64,000 nucleotides of DNA from Methanobrevibacter arboriphilus JCM 13429 = DSM 1125 (GCF_002072215.1 NZ_JXMW01000006.1:247350-311349), one strand, 5' to 3'; counted from the stretch's first letter, positions 37,245 through 46,479 are shown. The notes: generated by a model from the sequence alone, not told the origin. A program made the numbers and translations.

Positions 37245-40052
37245 TCAATTAAATTTATTTCTCTTTTGACATAATCCATGACAAAAATTGACATATTTTT
37301 GCATTTCTTTTATTACTTTAACTTCCACATTAAGATTAAATTCTTTAAATACGTTTATTGTATCTTTATTCTTTCCATGTTTCTCTTTTTCTTTCTTAGG
37401 TAAATTATTAAAAATTTTCATTATTCTAATGTCTTCTTCTTTAATCTGATGGTTAATTGCGAGTAAATATCTATCACCATCTTTTAGTAAACTTAACAAA
37501 TCTACTTTCTTTTCTAATAGATCTTCATAACTTAAATTAAAAGGATTTTCAATATTTTTACTTTCATTTTCCAAAACAAAATTTTTAATTTTTTCCATCA
37601 AACCATTATCAATTGAATCACTAATAATTGAATTATCTTTTTCATCACCAATATTATCAGTACTAGTAATAATATTATCAATACTCTCATTACTATCAAT
37701 AATATTATTAATATTATTAATACCCCTATTAAAATCAATATTATTATCAATATCCCTATTAACATCATTAATATTATCAGTACCAATATCACTATCAATA
37801 ATATTATTAAAAGCTTTATTAGAATTATTATTAAATGTGATTTTTCCTTTATTATTAAATTCTATAGGAGAAAAAGTGTCATCCTGAGGTTTTGATTCTT
37901 CTAATTTATTTTTTACTTCATTATCTATATATTCTACATTAATATTGTTATATAGATTTTCAGGTCCATAATTATCTGAATTAATTGAGTTAATTTTTTT
38001 AAAGCTATATTCTTTCTTTATTCCAGATTTATAAGTATTTTCTTGAGATCCGGTGGATTTATCAATATACTCTTTTATCACATTAATAAATAAATCTCCA
38101 TAGTTTTTTAACTTATTTTTACCTACACCAGAAATCTCTAAGAATTCACTTTTAGAAATAGGCAATTCATTACACATATTTTTTAAAGTAGAATCATGAA
38201 AAATCATAAAAGGAGGAATATTTTTATCTCTTGCAAGTTTTAATCTAAGTTTTCTTAGCTTTTCAAACAAAATATCATTATTTTGATTACCCTGAGAAGA
38301 TTTATCTATTTTATTTTTATCAGTCTTACTTTTATCTATTTTATTCTTATCTATCTTATCATTATTTATCTTAACATTATTTATATTATTATTATCTATC
38401 TTATTCAAATTTTTATCAATATTAGTTTTATCAATATTAGGAACAATTTTTGAATTATTTTTACCATTGTTTGTTTTTTCTTTAAATGTATTCAATTCAT
38501 CCTTTGAAATTTTCATATTTAGAGATACTAAACCATTAATAATATCTTCATAATTCTTTCCTAATTTAATTACAGGATACCTATTACCAGAAATCCTAAG
38601 ATATTTTTTATTAACTAAAAAATCAATGATTAAAGCAATTTCTTCTTTAGACTTATGATTTAATTTATTAAAAGCAGGACTTTTATCAAGCCCTAAATCT
38701 CTTATTTTTTTAGTATTGCTTCCTTTTAAAATATTAGTTATTATTCCTTTTCCAAAGCTTTTATTAAGATTATTGATATAGTTTATAGCTGAGATTATGT
38801 GAAATGTTTCCTCTTCAACATCTAATTCATCAAAATCTCCAGTACAATTAAAACAATTCCCACAATAACCATTTGTATTTTCACCAAAATAATTTAGTAT
38901 ATATTGTCTATAACAGTCCCTTGTTGTACAATATTCTTGAATTTTATTTAATAATTGAAAATTTTGATTTATCACTTTCTTTTTTAATTCATCATTTTTA
39001 TAATCATATTCAGCTGTTTTCTCTATTAAAAATTTATTTATCATCACATCTTGAGGAGAATAAAGTAAAATACATTTAGCTGGTGAACCATCCCTTCCTG
39101 CCCTACCAGCTTCTTGATAATAATTTTCTAAATTTTTTGGCATATTATAATGGATAACAAAATTTACATTAGATTTATCTATTCCCATTCCAAAAGCATT
39201 AGTAGCTACAATAATAGGCATTTCATCTAAAATAAACTTTTCTTGATTAATATTACGTTCATTTTTAGCTAAACCTGCATGATAACGAGTTACATTATAT
39301 CCATCGTCAATCAATTTACTATATACTTCTTCTACTGCTTTTCGAGTATTACAATAAATTATACCAGAACTGCCCTCTTCAGACACTAATATCTTAAGAA
39401 GTTCTTGAAATTTTTTCTTAGGTTTTCGAACTTCAAAATACAAGTTTTCCCTATCATAACCAGTATTAACAATTTCAGCTTCTTTAAGACCAATTTTTTT
39501 AACAATATCCTTTTTAACATTTTCAGTAGCAGTTGCTGTAAAAGCAGATATAACAGGGGTTCCTTCAAGTTTAGATATAAAATCACGGATTTTAAGATAA
39601 GAAGGTCTAAAATCATGCCCCCACTGAGAAACACAATGTGCTTCATCAACCGCAACCATACTTATCTTATTTTTTTCAACAATTTCTAAAAAATCCTCTG
39701 ATTCCAATCTTTCTGGAGCAATATAAATAATTTTATATTTTCCACTATTGATATCATTTATTACAGAATAATATTCACTAGGAGATAAAGAAGAATTAAT
39801 ATAAGCAGCATCAATACCACTTGCCTTAAGAATATTCACCTGATCTTTCATTAAAGAAATAAGTGGAGATACAACAATAGTAAGCCCATCAAAAATTAGC
39901 CCAGGCAATTGATAACAAATAGATTTTCCAGAACCAGTTGGCATTATCCCTAAAACATCTTTACCTGATAAAATATAATTAATCAAATCTTCCTGACCTG
40001 AAATGAATGAATCATAACCAAAATAATTCTTTAAAAGTTGTTTAGATTCCAT
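37245..40052 (-). CDS. recQ: RecQ-family DNA helicase with low-complexity insertions
   Basis: 3'-5' superfamily 2 helicase. Motifs: MPTGSGKS (motif I, about residue 38), DEAHC with CVSQWGHDFRP (motif II and aromatic loop, about 140), SAFTATAT (III), GYDRENLYF, then AGRAGRDG (VI, about 320). The RecQ Zn-binding region has CTTRDC...YCGNCFNC (about 375-410). An HRDC domain is at about 615-680 (LRKLRLKLARDKNIPPFMIFHDSTLKNM). Two Asn/Asp/Ile-rich stretches, about 525-600 and 760-850, separate the domains; this lifts the length to 935 aa against about 600 in typical RecQ. RecQ is uncommon in Methanobacteriales, so transfer from bacteria is plausible. Copies of the structured RNA flank it on both sides. 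Confidence 0.92.
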   Translation of the reverse strand: MESKQLLKNYFGYDSFISGQEDLINYILSGKDVLGIMPTGSGKSICYQLPGLIFDGLTIVVSPLISLMKDQVNILKASGIDAAYINSSLSPSEYYSVINDINSGKYKIIYIAPERLESEDFLEIVEKNKISMVAVDEAHCVSQWGHDFRPSYLKIRDFISKLEGTPVISAFTATATENVKKDIVKKIGLKEAEIVNTGYDRENLYFEVRKPKKKFQELLKILVSEEGSSGIIYCNTRKAVEEVYSKLIDDGYNVTRYHAGLAKNERNINQEKFILDEMPIIVATNAFGMGIDKSNVNFVIHYNMPKNLENYYQEAGRAGRDGSPAKCILLYSPQDVMINKFLIEKTAEYDYKNDELKKKVINQNFQLLNKIQEYCTTRDCYRQYILNYFGENTNGYCGNCFNCTGDFDELDVEEETFHIISAINYINNLNKSFGKGIITNILKGSNTKKIRDLGLDKSPAFNKLNHKSKEEIALIIDFLVNKKYLRISGNRYPVIKLGKNYEDIINGLVSLNMKISKDELNTFKEKTNNGKNNSKIVPNIDKTNIDKNLNKIDNNNINNVKINNDKIDKNKIDKSKTDKNKIDKSSQGNQNNDILFEKLRKLRLKLARDKNIPPFMIFHDSTLKNMCNELPISKSEFLEISGVGKNKLKNYGDLFINVIKEYIDKSTGSQENTYKSGIKKEYSFKKINSINSDNYGPENLYNNINVEYIDNEVKNKLEESKPQDDTFSPIEFNNKGKITFNNNSNKAFNNIIDSDIGTDNINDVNRDIDNNIDFNRGINNINNIIDSNESIDNIITSTDNIGDEKDNSIISDSIDNGLMEKIKNFVLENESKNIENPFNLSYEDLLEKKVDLLSLLKDGDRYLLAINHQIKEEDIRIMKIFNNLPKKEKEKHGKNKDTINVFKEFNLNVEVKVIKEMQKYVNFCHGLCQKRNKFN

Positions 40053-40227
40053 GTTATCCCAAATGTTTTTTTTTGTTTAATTGGTTTTTATTAATGATTT
40101 AAATATAATCAATCTATTAAATCAAACCAATCTTCATATATAATTGCTTCTTTATACCGATATAACTTTTATAACTAAGTTTATCATAAAAATCATTAAC
40201 ATATAATTTAAATTTTTACTAATATAA
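40053..40227. other. Upstream region of recQ
   Basis: AT-rich, probably carrying the recQ promoter; no TATA box is fixed. Together with 40311-40469 there is no other gene. Confidence 0.4.
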
Positions 40228-40310
40228 AGAAATACCAAGCATATGAAAAGTAATATATGTCTAAAAAACATATACGATAAAAAATAGTAACATGAATTCA
40301 TCTATTTTAA
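40228..40310 (+). pseudogene. Degenerate third copy of the structured RNA
   Basis: TAATATATGT (stem D 5' arm) and ACATATAC (3' arm), the A-rich linker, and GAATTCATCTATTTT (3' arm of stem C and end) align with the 3' half of copy 2. Hairpin E is lost and no TATA box or 5' half is recognisable. It lies between recQ and the VapBC-like pair. Confidence 0.6.
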
Positions 40311-40469
40311 ATTATAAAATAATTATTAAATATTTTTAAATTATAGAGTAAAAACAAATATAAACATGATTAAAAAATGAAATTCTCTTTTTAAAACCTA
40401 TAAAATCTTTTAAAAGTATAAATAAATTGAAAATAAGGATAATCATTAATAATAATTAGAAAAATAAGC

Positions 40470-40874
40470 TCAACAAATTTTAACAATGCCCTCAATATTA
40501 TCAAAATGATCATCAAAAGTAGCTATCTTTTCAATACCTAAATCTTTCATTAATGCCACATATACACAGTCAAATAAAGATATTTTTTCTTTATTTCTAT
40601 TAAATTCCCTTTTAAGTATATCAAATCCTTTATTATAAAAATTAGTATCATTTAAAACTTTATAAGCAATATTCAATTCTTCATAAACTTCTGATATTAA
40701 ATCTAGGTCTAGCTTTAATTTAATGTTCATAACAGTTATAACTTCCATTATTACAAGATTAGATATTATCTTTTCTTCATTCTCAATTAAATTATATATT
40801 TCATTAGCTCTTTCATGCTCATTATTTGTTTCAACATATAAATTAATTAAGAAGTTAGCATCTAAAAAAATCAT
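40470..40874 (-). CDS. PIN-domain ribonuclease (VapC-like toxin)
   Basis: PIN-domain protein of 134 aa. The acidic metal-site residues are visible: Asp in IFLDANFLINLY (residue 5), Glu in NLVIMEVITVM (about 42), Asp in ISLFDCVYVALMKDLG (about 100), and Asp/Asp in TFDDHFDNI (about 120). As a VapC-like toxin it would cut tRNA or mRNA until neutralised. The start ATG 40872-40874 lies two bases past the stop of the upstream antitoxin gene, with a GGAG site inside that gene, the tight coupling usual in toxin-antitoxin pairs. Confidence 0.85.
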   Translation of the reverse strand: MIFLDANFLINLYVETNNEHERANEIYNLIENEEKIISNLVIMEVITVMNIKLKLDLDLISEVYEELNIAYKVLNDTNFYNKGFDILKREFNRNKEKISLFDCVYVALMKDLGIEKIATFDDHFDNIEGIVKIC

Positions 40875-40876
40875 AA

Positions 40877-41320
40877 TCAATACTCCATATTTCTTATTTC
40901 TCTTATTGCTTTAGATGTGTCAAATGGTTTTTCTGTTTTAATTATACCAATCATTTTTCTACTTTTTTCAGGATCTGGATTATAAGTATCTTTATTAAGT
41001 ATCAAATGTTCAGGTATTTTATTTTTTGTCTTAGCATTAATTCCTTTTTCTATTATTTCATTTATAGCTTCTTCTTCACTTATTTTTTCATTTTTAGCTA
41101 TTTTACTAATTTTTTTTAATAAATTAGGGTTTATACTTTCTATTAATATAATTCCAGCATCATCTTTAATTAAGCTATTATCTCCATTATTATCCTTTAA
41201 GCCTTGTTTAATGAATTTTTCTAACAACTTAGTTTGACTAGTTCCGAGTTCAACAGCTTTCATCTTTAAATCTTTTAATAAATCTATGTTTAATGTAAAG
41301 CTAGTTTTTTTCTTAGACAT
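40877..41320 (-). CDS. Ribbon-helix-helix antitoxin (VapB-like)
   Basis: Probable antitoxin and autoregulator of 147 aa. The N-terminus SFTLNIDLLKDLKMKAVELGTSQTKLLEKFIKQGL is a ribbon-helix-helix DNA-binding domain. The middle (LLKKISKIAKNEKISEEEAINEIIEKGI) resembles a second RHH-type helix pair. The tail KPFDTSKAIREIRNMEY would be the toxin-binding segment. It precedes and is coupled to the PIN toxin gene. AGGTG precedes the ATG. The length is nearly twice that of common VapB proteins. Confidence 0.8.
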   Translation of the reverse strand: MSKKKTSFTLNIDLLKDLKMKAVELGTSQTKLLEKFIKQGLKDNNGDNSLIKDDAGIILIESINPNLLKKISKIAKNEKISEEEAINEIIEKGINAKTKNKIPEHLILNKDTYNPDPEKSRKMIGIIKTEKPFDTSKAIREIRNMEY

Positions 41321-41600
41321 TTATAAACACCTGTTTAATATGATTATTATATAGTTATATTATGAAATTATCCTTATTTAGTTATTTCGGTATTTCCTTA
41401 AATAGGTATTTATTTTAAAGTTATCAGTTCATAATAATCTAAAAAAAATTTAATGCATAAAAAATTTAAAAATAACCTATATCTAAATTGATAATCATAA
41501 ATTTTAAGTAGTATTTAATTATTTAACAAATTTTATATTAAATAAAATACTATTAAAAATCATGAAAACTATATAATTAATTATTATCTAATTATTAGTT

Positions 41601-43469
41601 TTAAGCTAGTTTACCCTTAAAATAATCTTGCAAATTTTCATCAACACAATAAATATAACAACCTTTCATTCCTCGTGTCATTAAAGTCCTATAAGTATTT
41701 TTTATAATTTCATCAGCTATTTTAACAGCTTTTTCTGGTTCTTTTTTATATAATGTCTTGATCCCTTTTAACGATTGATCTGTTCTAGCTCTTTTAAAAA
41801 AATCAGTTATTATTTCCCCATCTTCATATCTCATATCTTCTCCTATGATTACTCCAACATAATCAAATTCAAGACCTTGAGATGTATGAATGCATCCTAC
41901 TTGATCAATAGATGTTTCCCCTATTGCCCACAACTCATTATTCAAATTCCAACTCATTTCAAAGTTTTTTTCCGGAATTGATATATCATGAACATATGGA
42001 TCATTTTTACCTTTACCATCCCAATTCCAACAATATCCTGCAAGAAGTCTTGATTTATTGTTTCGTTTGTTTTTGTTATATATTATCTCTTTTAATTCTA
42101 AAGGACTATCTACTACTTTAAATTCATAATCAAAATTATCTTCCCAATCAAAATTAGCTGTTTTTTCGATTTCCAATACATTATTTAACCAAGAAAGATA
42201 ACCATCTGATCCATTACATCTGAATTGTGATTCTAGTTTCATTTCTTTATATTCTGCATTAAATTCTTTTGCAAAATGTTTTATTGTTTGAATATCACCA
42301 ACGTCTTTCATTGTTACTCTTTGATATTCATCAATAAAGAAAATTGAACATTTAGAAGCGTTTATTATCTCTTTAATTTGATGTTCGCCTTGATTTCCAT
42401 AGAATCCACTTTTTTCATTTAATCTATGGGCTTCATCTACAACTAAAGAATCAAAAGTATCTTTTTCAGAATTCATATAGGTTCCAGATGATTTAAATAA
42501 ATTTTTAACATATTCTTGAGTATATTCTCCTTTAAGTTTTTTAAAGAAAACATCTCGAGGAGCTGAATTTTTTGTAACGTATTGGGAAACCATTTTATTA
42601 TTAATAAACTCAACTAATAGATTAATAGCTACTACAGATTTTCCAGTTCCTGGACCTCCTTTTACAACTAAAACTTTTTTATTATTGTCTTTTAGAGATG
42701 ATAAAGCCATATTTTTAGCAGATTCATAAACAATTTTTTGTTCATCAATCATCATAAATTCTTTATTTCCTTTTAACATATTTAATAAAGTATCTTGTAG
42801 TCTCTTTGAAGGCCGAATTTTACCATTTTGAATATGATAAATTATATCTCTATTATCTCCATATTTTATATATTGACTAATAAATGATCTTAATTTTTCT
42901 ACATCTGTTTTTCCAAATATTGGAGCATATTTAACATATTCTCCATACACATCAGTATCATTAATTGGATCATTAGGAGTGAGTTTATAATTATGTAAAA
43001 ATGCACATGGATATAAACCAATATTTTCTGTTTCTACTGATTCAATAAAGTCTTCTATCAAATGTTTATATGACAATGCTTGGTAAGATGGGTGAGTAGT
43101 TTCTCTTACTCCTCTTCCAAGATAAGTTTTTACGATGCCATCTTTTTCAGATACTTTTTCAATTTTTTCCCATTGCTTTAATTCTATTATGACAGCAGCT
43201 TTATGATTACTACTACAACCACTTAAAATAAAATCTATTCTTTTAGAAGTTAAAGGAATGTTATATTCAATTGCTACTCCAGTATTATTTGGAAGGTTAT
43301 TATAATTCAATACTTTATACATATATTCCATTGAATTTTCCCAAGACCTATATTCAGACGGACTTGGCTTTCCAAAACGTGTTTGACATCTGTCTGAAAT
43401 TCTATCTGCAATTTCTCCAGATTCAACATCTTTCATGAATCCTTCTTTAGTTGAGTCATAGATAATCAT
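41601..43469 (-). CDS. Nuclease-helicase, DUF2075 (Schlafen-like AAA/helicase) protein
   Basis: A 622-aa protein. The N-terminal part carries a PD-(D/E)XK nuclease signature: GVAIEYNIPLTSKRIDFIL (Asp 79) and AAVIIELKQWE (Glu 96, Lys 98). The ATPase part has Walker A VVKGGPGTGKSVVAINLL (about 268-285), Walker B SLVVDEAHRLNE, FFIDEYQRV, the Gln-Phe-Arg motif LESQFRCNGSD, and the helicase-like IHTSQGLEFDYVGVIIG and RTLMTRGMKG. DUF2075 proteins occur in mobile and defence loci. I use ATG 43467-43469, since the longer frame overlaps the MazG-like gene and its ribosome binding site follows it; the two genes are 13 bp apart and form an operon. Confidence 0.85.
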   Translation of the reverse strand: MIIYDSTKEGFMKDVESGEIADRISDRCQTRFGKPSPSEYRSWENSMEYMYKVLNYNNLPNNTGVAIEYNIPLTSKRIDFILSGCSSNHKAAVIIELKQWEKIEKVSEKDGIVKTYLGRGVRETTHPSYQALSYKHLIEDFIESVETENIGLYPCAFLHNYKLTPNDPINDTDVYGEYVKYAPIFGKTDVEKLRSFISQYIKYGDNRDIIYHIQNGKIRPSKRLQDTLLNMLKGNKEFMMIDEQKIVYESAKNMALSSLKDNNKKVLVVKGGPGTGKSVVAINLLVEFINNKMVSQYVTKNSAPRDVFFKKLKGEYTQEYVKNLFKSSGTYMNSEKDTFDSLVVDEAHRLNEKSGFYGNQGEHQIKEIINASKCSIFFIDEYQRVTMKDVGDIQTIKHFAKEFNAEYKEMKLESQFRCNGSDGYLSWLNNVLEIEKTANFDWEDNFDYEFKVVDSPLELKEIIYNKNKRNNKSRLLAGYCWNWDGKGKNDPYVHDISIPEKNFEMSWNLNNELWAIGETSIDQVGCIHTSQGLEFDYVGVIIGEDMRYEDGEIITDFFKRARTDQSLKGIKTLYKKEPEKAVKIADEIIKNTYRTLMTRGMKGCYIYCVDENLQDYFKGKLA

Positions 43470-43482
43470 AATACAAACCTTA

Positions 43483-43800
43483 TTATAATTTATTATATTT
43501 TTTAGAATTTCCTTTAGAGTTATCAAGAGGATATTTTTCATTATTTAAATCAATTTTATAATTAATAATATCATCAATATTAATATCTAATACATCAGCG
43601 AGATAAATACAATAGATTAATATATCTGCAAGTTCTTCAGTAACTTCTTTTTTATTAAAATCATTATTCCATTGAAAACACTCGAGTAATTCAGCTGATT
43701 CAATAGATATAGATTTAACCAAATTTTCAGGAGTGTGAAATTGTTTCCAGTTTCTTTCATCTCTAAATTCAATGATTTTATTAATTATATCTTTATCCAT
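43483..43800 (-). CDS. MazG-like nucleotide pyrophosphohydrolase
   Basis: Single-domain MazG/dCTPase-like enzyme of 105 aa. The metal-binding helices show ISIESAELLECFQW (E-x-x-E/D pattern, about residues 31-44) and EELADILIYCIYLAD (ExxD, about 56-70), and RNWKQFHTPENLV is the usual N-terminal part. It would hydrolyse nucleoside triphosphates to monophosphates. Start ATG 43798-43800 follows AAGTGAT. It is directly upstream of the nuclease-helicase gene; this pair recurs in prokaryotic accessory islands and suggests nucleotide-based defence. Confidence 0.85.
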   Translation of the reverse strand: MDKDIINKIIEFRDERNWKQFHTPENLVKSISIESAELLECFQWNNDFNKKEVTEELADILIYCIYLADVLDINIDDIINYKIDLNNEKYPLDNSKGNSKKYNKL

Positions 43801-43918
43801 AAAAATCACTTTAAAGTCTACATTTAATACTTAATAAAGTTTATTCAAAATAATAATAAATTTGATTATTCATGCTTCTAAATTATTATATTTCACTATA
43901 TGAATATTAAATAGGGCA

Positions 43919-44848
43919 TTAATAACATATTTTACATGGGTCATAATGTTGTTTAGCATATGATAATGATACATACTCAATATGTTTCATATTACCATGT
44001 ACCTGGTTGTGATATTTTTCCCCATATTTTGTTATTATTACTTCTCCTCCAGCTGATGTATCTGAATTATCTGATGCATAAGTTGAAGTGTTTGTTTCAA
44101 CTGTTGGTTCTGGTTCCGGGGTTAATATTCTAACAATTGATAATGAATCAATACCTATCTTTTTACCAAGAACTTGAGATTCTGCTTTTATTTCAAAATC
44201 ATTTTTATCATTTGGAATAGACAATTGATATTTAAATAATCCATTATTATCTGCAATTAATCTTATATTTTCAATGTTTAAATCAGATGATAAAATAGTT
44301 ATATTAGCATTAGGATCAGTTTTACCAGAAACTGTCAAATAAGTATCATTATCCGTGAAATTTATATTATCTAAAGATAAGTAAGTAGTTGGTCTGTCTA
44401 TATAGACATTAGTACTATTTTCTAATTTTCCAGTGACTATAGAACTTACAGCAATATTAACCTCTGTAACATTTTGAGGTATATTAATCTTATATTTAAA
44501 ATTACCATTAGGATCTACATCAACAGAAACATTATTTAAATTAAGTTCATTAGAAGACAAGTGCACTGTCGAATTTATGTCAGTATTTCCACTAATTACA
44601 TAATCTGTTTCATTAGCACCAATAGTAGCATCAACTGAATTCAAATATAAATTTGTTTCTGGTTCATAAAATATTGCACTAGAAATAGAACCAACAATAA
44701 TTGACATAGCTATAATCGTTATAAGCCATGCAATAATAATTTTTCCCCATGAAGGTTTCTTAACCCCATTTTGATCAGTACTATGGAAATGTGAACTAAA
44801 ATTTTTATCTTGATCATGGAATTTTTCCCTTAGTTCTTTAATTCCCAT
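43919..44848 (-). CDS. Membrane-anchored Ig-like repeat protein with C-terminal PC-x2-C domain
   Basis: A 309-aa protein. A cytoplasmic N-terminus of about 35 residues is followed by one transmembrane helix (IIIAWLITIIAMSIIVGSIS), then two beta-sandwich repeats of about 85 aa (ATIGANETDYVISGNTD... and LDNINFTDNDTYLTVSGKTD...) with many N-glycosylation sequons. The end, KYGEKYHNQVHGNMKHIEYVSLSYAKQHYDPCKIC, resembles the bacterial 'YH..GC..L...A...G..PC..C' C-terminal module, although the first cysteine is replaced. The start overlaps the stop of the zinc-ribbon gene by one base (ATGA), so the two are translationally coupled. Confidence 0.65.
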   Translation of the reverse strand: MGIKELREKFHDQDKNFSSHFHSTDQNGVKKPSWGKIIIAWLITIIAMSIIVGSISSAIFYEPETNLYLNSVDATIGANETDYVISGNTDINSTVHLSSNELNLNNVSVDVDPNGNFKYKINIPQNVTEVNIAVSSIVTGKLENSTNVYIDRPTTYLSLDNINFTDNDTYLTVSGKTDPNANITILSSDLNIENIRLIADNNGLFKYQLSIPNDKNDFEIKAESQVLGKKIGIDSLSIVRILTPEPEPTVETNTSTYASDNSDTSAGGEVIITKYGEKYHNQVHGNMKHIEYVSLSYAKQHYDPCKICY

Positions 44849-45261
44849 TATATCCCCTCATTATAAAAATAATTTCCATGATTCTCTTTTATGTATTTTG
44901 CATTTTTATATGCATCATATGTTGCATAAATAAGGAATAACAGAGCTAAAATTATGTTGATATATATTAAAATGATTAATATTACCACAAATGTTATACC
45001 TTTCAGTATTTGTCCATTATAAAATTGCCCCAAACAAAAAAGAAAGAATGTCAAAATTGCTGCTACAGAAGGATTTTTGTCATATCTAACTACAACATTG
45101 TTTTGATGCATATCTTTATCATCATTGATGTTCTTTTCTTCAGCTACTTTTTCTTTTGAAATATTCAATTCATTTCCACAATAGGAACAGAATTTATTTT
45201 CTCTATTTTTAATTTTTATCCCACATTTAGAACAAAAAATACTGGTTGTTTCATTGCCCAT
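44848..45261 (-). CDS. Zinc-ribbon, TM2-like membrane protein
   Basis: A 137-aa protein with an N-terminal zinc ribbon CSKCG...FCSYCG (residues 10-31), a charged linker, then two transmembrane helices separated by a short loop (PSVAAILTFFLFCLGQFYNGQILKG and VVILIILIYINIILALLFLIYATYDAYKNAK), the TM2-domain arrangement. GGTGAT lies before two adjacent ATGs; the second (45259-45261) has the better spacing. A TATA box on the minus strand at 45347-45354 fits its promoter. It is coupled to the Ig-like membrane protein, with which it may interact. Confidence 0.7.
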   Translation of the reverse strand: MGNETTSIFCSKCGIKIKNRENKFCSYCGNELNISKEKVAEEKNINDDKDMHQNNVVVRYDKNPSVAAILTFFLFCLGQFYNGQILKGITFVVILIILIYINIILALLFLIYATYDAYKNAKYIKENHGNYFYNEGI

Positions 45262-45346
45262 CATATCACCCTTTTATCATATATTTTCGTCTATTTTGTT
45301 TAGCTTATATTTTTTTCTATATGATTTTGAGCAAATCGCATTTTTT

Positions 45347-45354
45347 TATATAAA
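45347..45354 (-). promoter_or_regulatory. TATA box upstream of the zinc-ribbon operon
   Basis: TTTATATA on the minus strand, about 90 bp before the start codon, giving a leader of about 60 nt. Confidence 0.45.
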
Positions 45355-45356
45355 TA

Positions 45357-45502
45357 GAGGTCGACTCACAATTATTTTTGTTCAATTAGTATATATACTA
45401 AAATGAATAATTTTTAAAAAATTTTATTATATAATATTTTGTTCAAAAATATTTCTAAATTTAGACTTTTGTTCATTGAATTTGTAATTATGAGTCATCC
45501 TC
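45357..45502. mobile_element. MITE-like element with imperfect 18-bp inverted ends
   Basis: GAGGTCGACTCACAATTA (45357-45374) and the reverse complement of 45485-45502 match in 15 of 18 positions. A 5-bp direct repeat AAATA lies outside both ends (45352-45356, 45503-45507). There is no ORF inside. The ends differ from the MITE at 8308, so it belongs to another family, or is a remnant. Confidence 0.5.
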
Positions 45503-45669
45503 AAATATGCTTAAAAATAGTTATTATAATACTCATCTCAATTGGATATACTAATTTTTTGAATTTCAAAATTATGATATGACAAAAATATAGAATTTAT
45601 TTATAAATATTATTAAGTGATATAGAATTTGTGAATATGTAATCTTATATAATAAAACACATCTTAAAA

Positions 45670-46479
45670 CTAAATTTCATCTAAAATCTCACGAGGAGCC
45701 CCACAAACTTCTACCAAATACTCTGCTTCAACTATATGCAGTTTAGATGGAATAGCTATACAATGCAATGGTCCTCCAAAATCAAAATCAATCAATTCAC
45801 CAATTTTATCTGCTCTAACAACAACATCTTTTGAGCCTACTCTAGCTATTCCTATAGCTAAGGTATTTTCATCAATAATAGCTTCATTATCTTTACCATT
45901 GGAAATTAAATCATCTTTAACTTTCATTAAATATTCAAGTCCTTGATTTACAGTCATATATCTATTTTTATGTGCTTGAATATCAAGTAAAACAAGAGTG
46001 TGAGCATCATTTAGTAAATTATTAGCTATTGCCATATAAGGAGATTGTGGGAAAAAGTTTTCATCTGGGAATGGGATTGTTGTAACTTTTCCAAATTTAT
46101 AAGCCTGCAGCCCAGAAATTCCAGGAGCTGATGATAAAATAGATGATCCATGAATTACTTCTGTTTCAATTCCCTTTTTTTTAGCTTCTACTAAAAAATC
46201 TGTATGGGTGGTAGCTATTAGAGGATCTCCACCTGTTATTAAAGCTACATCTCGACCTTTAATAGCTTCTTTCATAAAAACATTTTCTTCTTCTACTTCA
46301 TGACGATTTAATACTTTTATTTCTTTTCCTATAAGTTCTTCAATAGCTTTAAAACTGGATCCAAAAAGATGAGATGTAAAAAACTCTGCATAAACTATTT
46401 CTACTGATTTTAAAGCTTTTAATCCTTTAAGTGAAATATCTTTTTCATCGAATAATCCTAATCCTACAAAGTATAGCAT
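45670..46479 (-). CDS. dphB: Diphthine synthase
   Basis: SAM-dependent methyltransferase that trimethylates the intermediate on the histidine of elongation factor 2 during diphthamide synthesis. It has the tetrapyrrole-methylase fold: LYFVGLGLFDEKDISLKGLKAL at the N-terminus, ALITGGDPLIATTH (about residue 78), HGSSILSSAPGISGLQAYKFG (about 105) and TIPFPDENFFPQSPYMAIANN. At 269 aa it is full length, with a TAGGAG site before the ATG. It lies 84 bp after the first Tex gene on the same strand. Confidence 0.95.
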   Translation of the reverse strand: MLYFVGLGLFDEKDISLKGLKALKSVEIVYAEFFTSHLFGSSFKAIEELIGKEIKVLNRHEVEEENVFMKEAIKGRDVALITGGDPLIATTHTDFLVEAKKKGIETEVIHGSSILSSAPGISGLQAYKFGKVTTIPFPDENFFPQSPYMAIANNLLNDAHTLVLLDIQAHKNRYMTVNQGLEYLMKVKDDLISNGKDNEAIIDENTLAIGIARVGSKDVVVRADKIGELIDFDFGGPLHCIAIPSKLHIVEAEYLVEVCGAPREILDEI

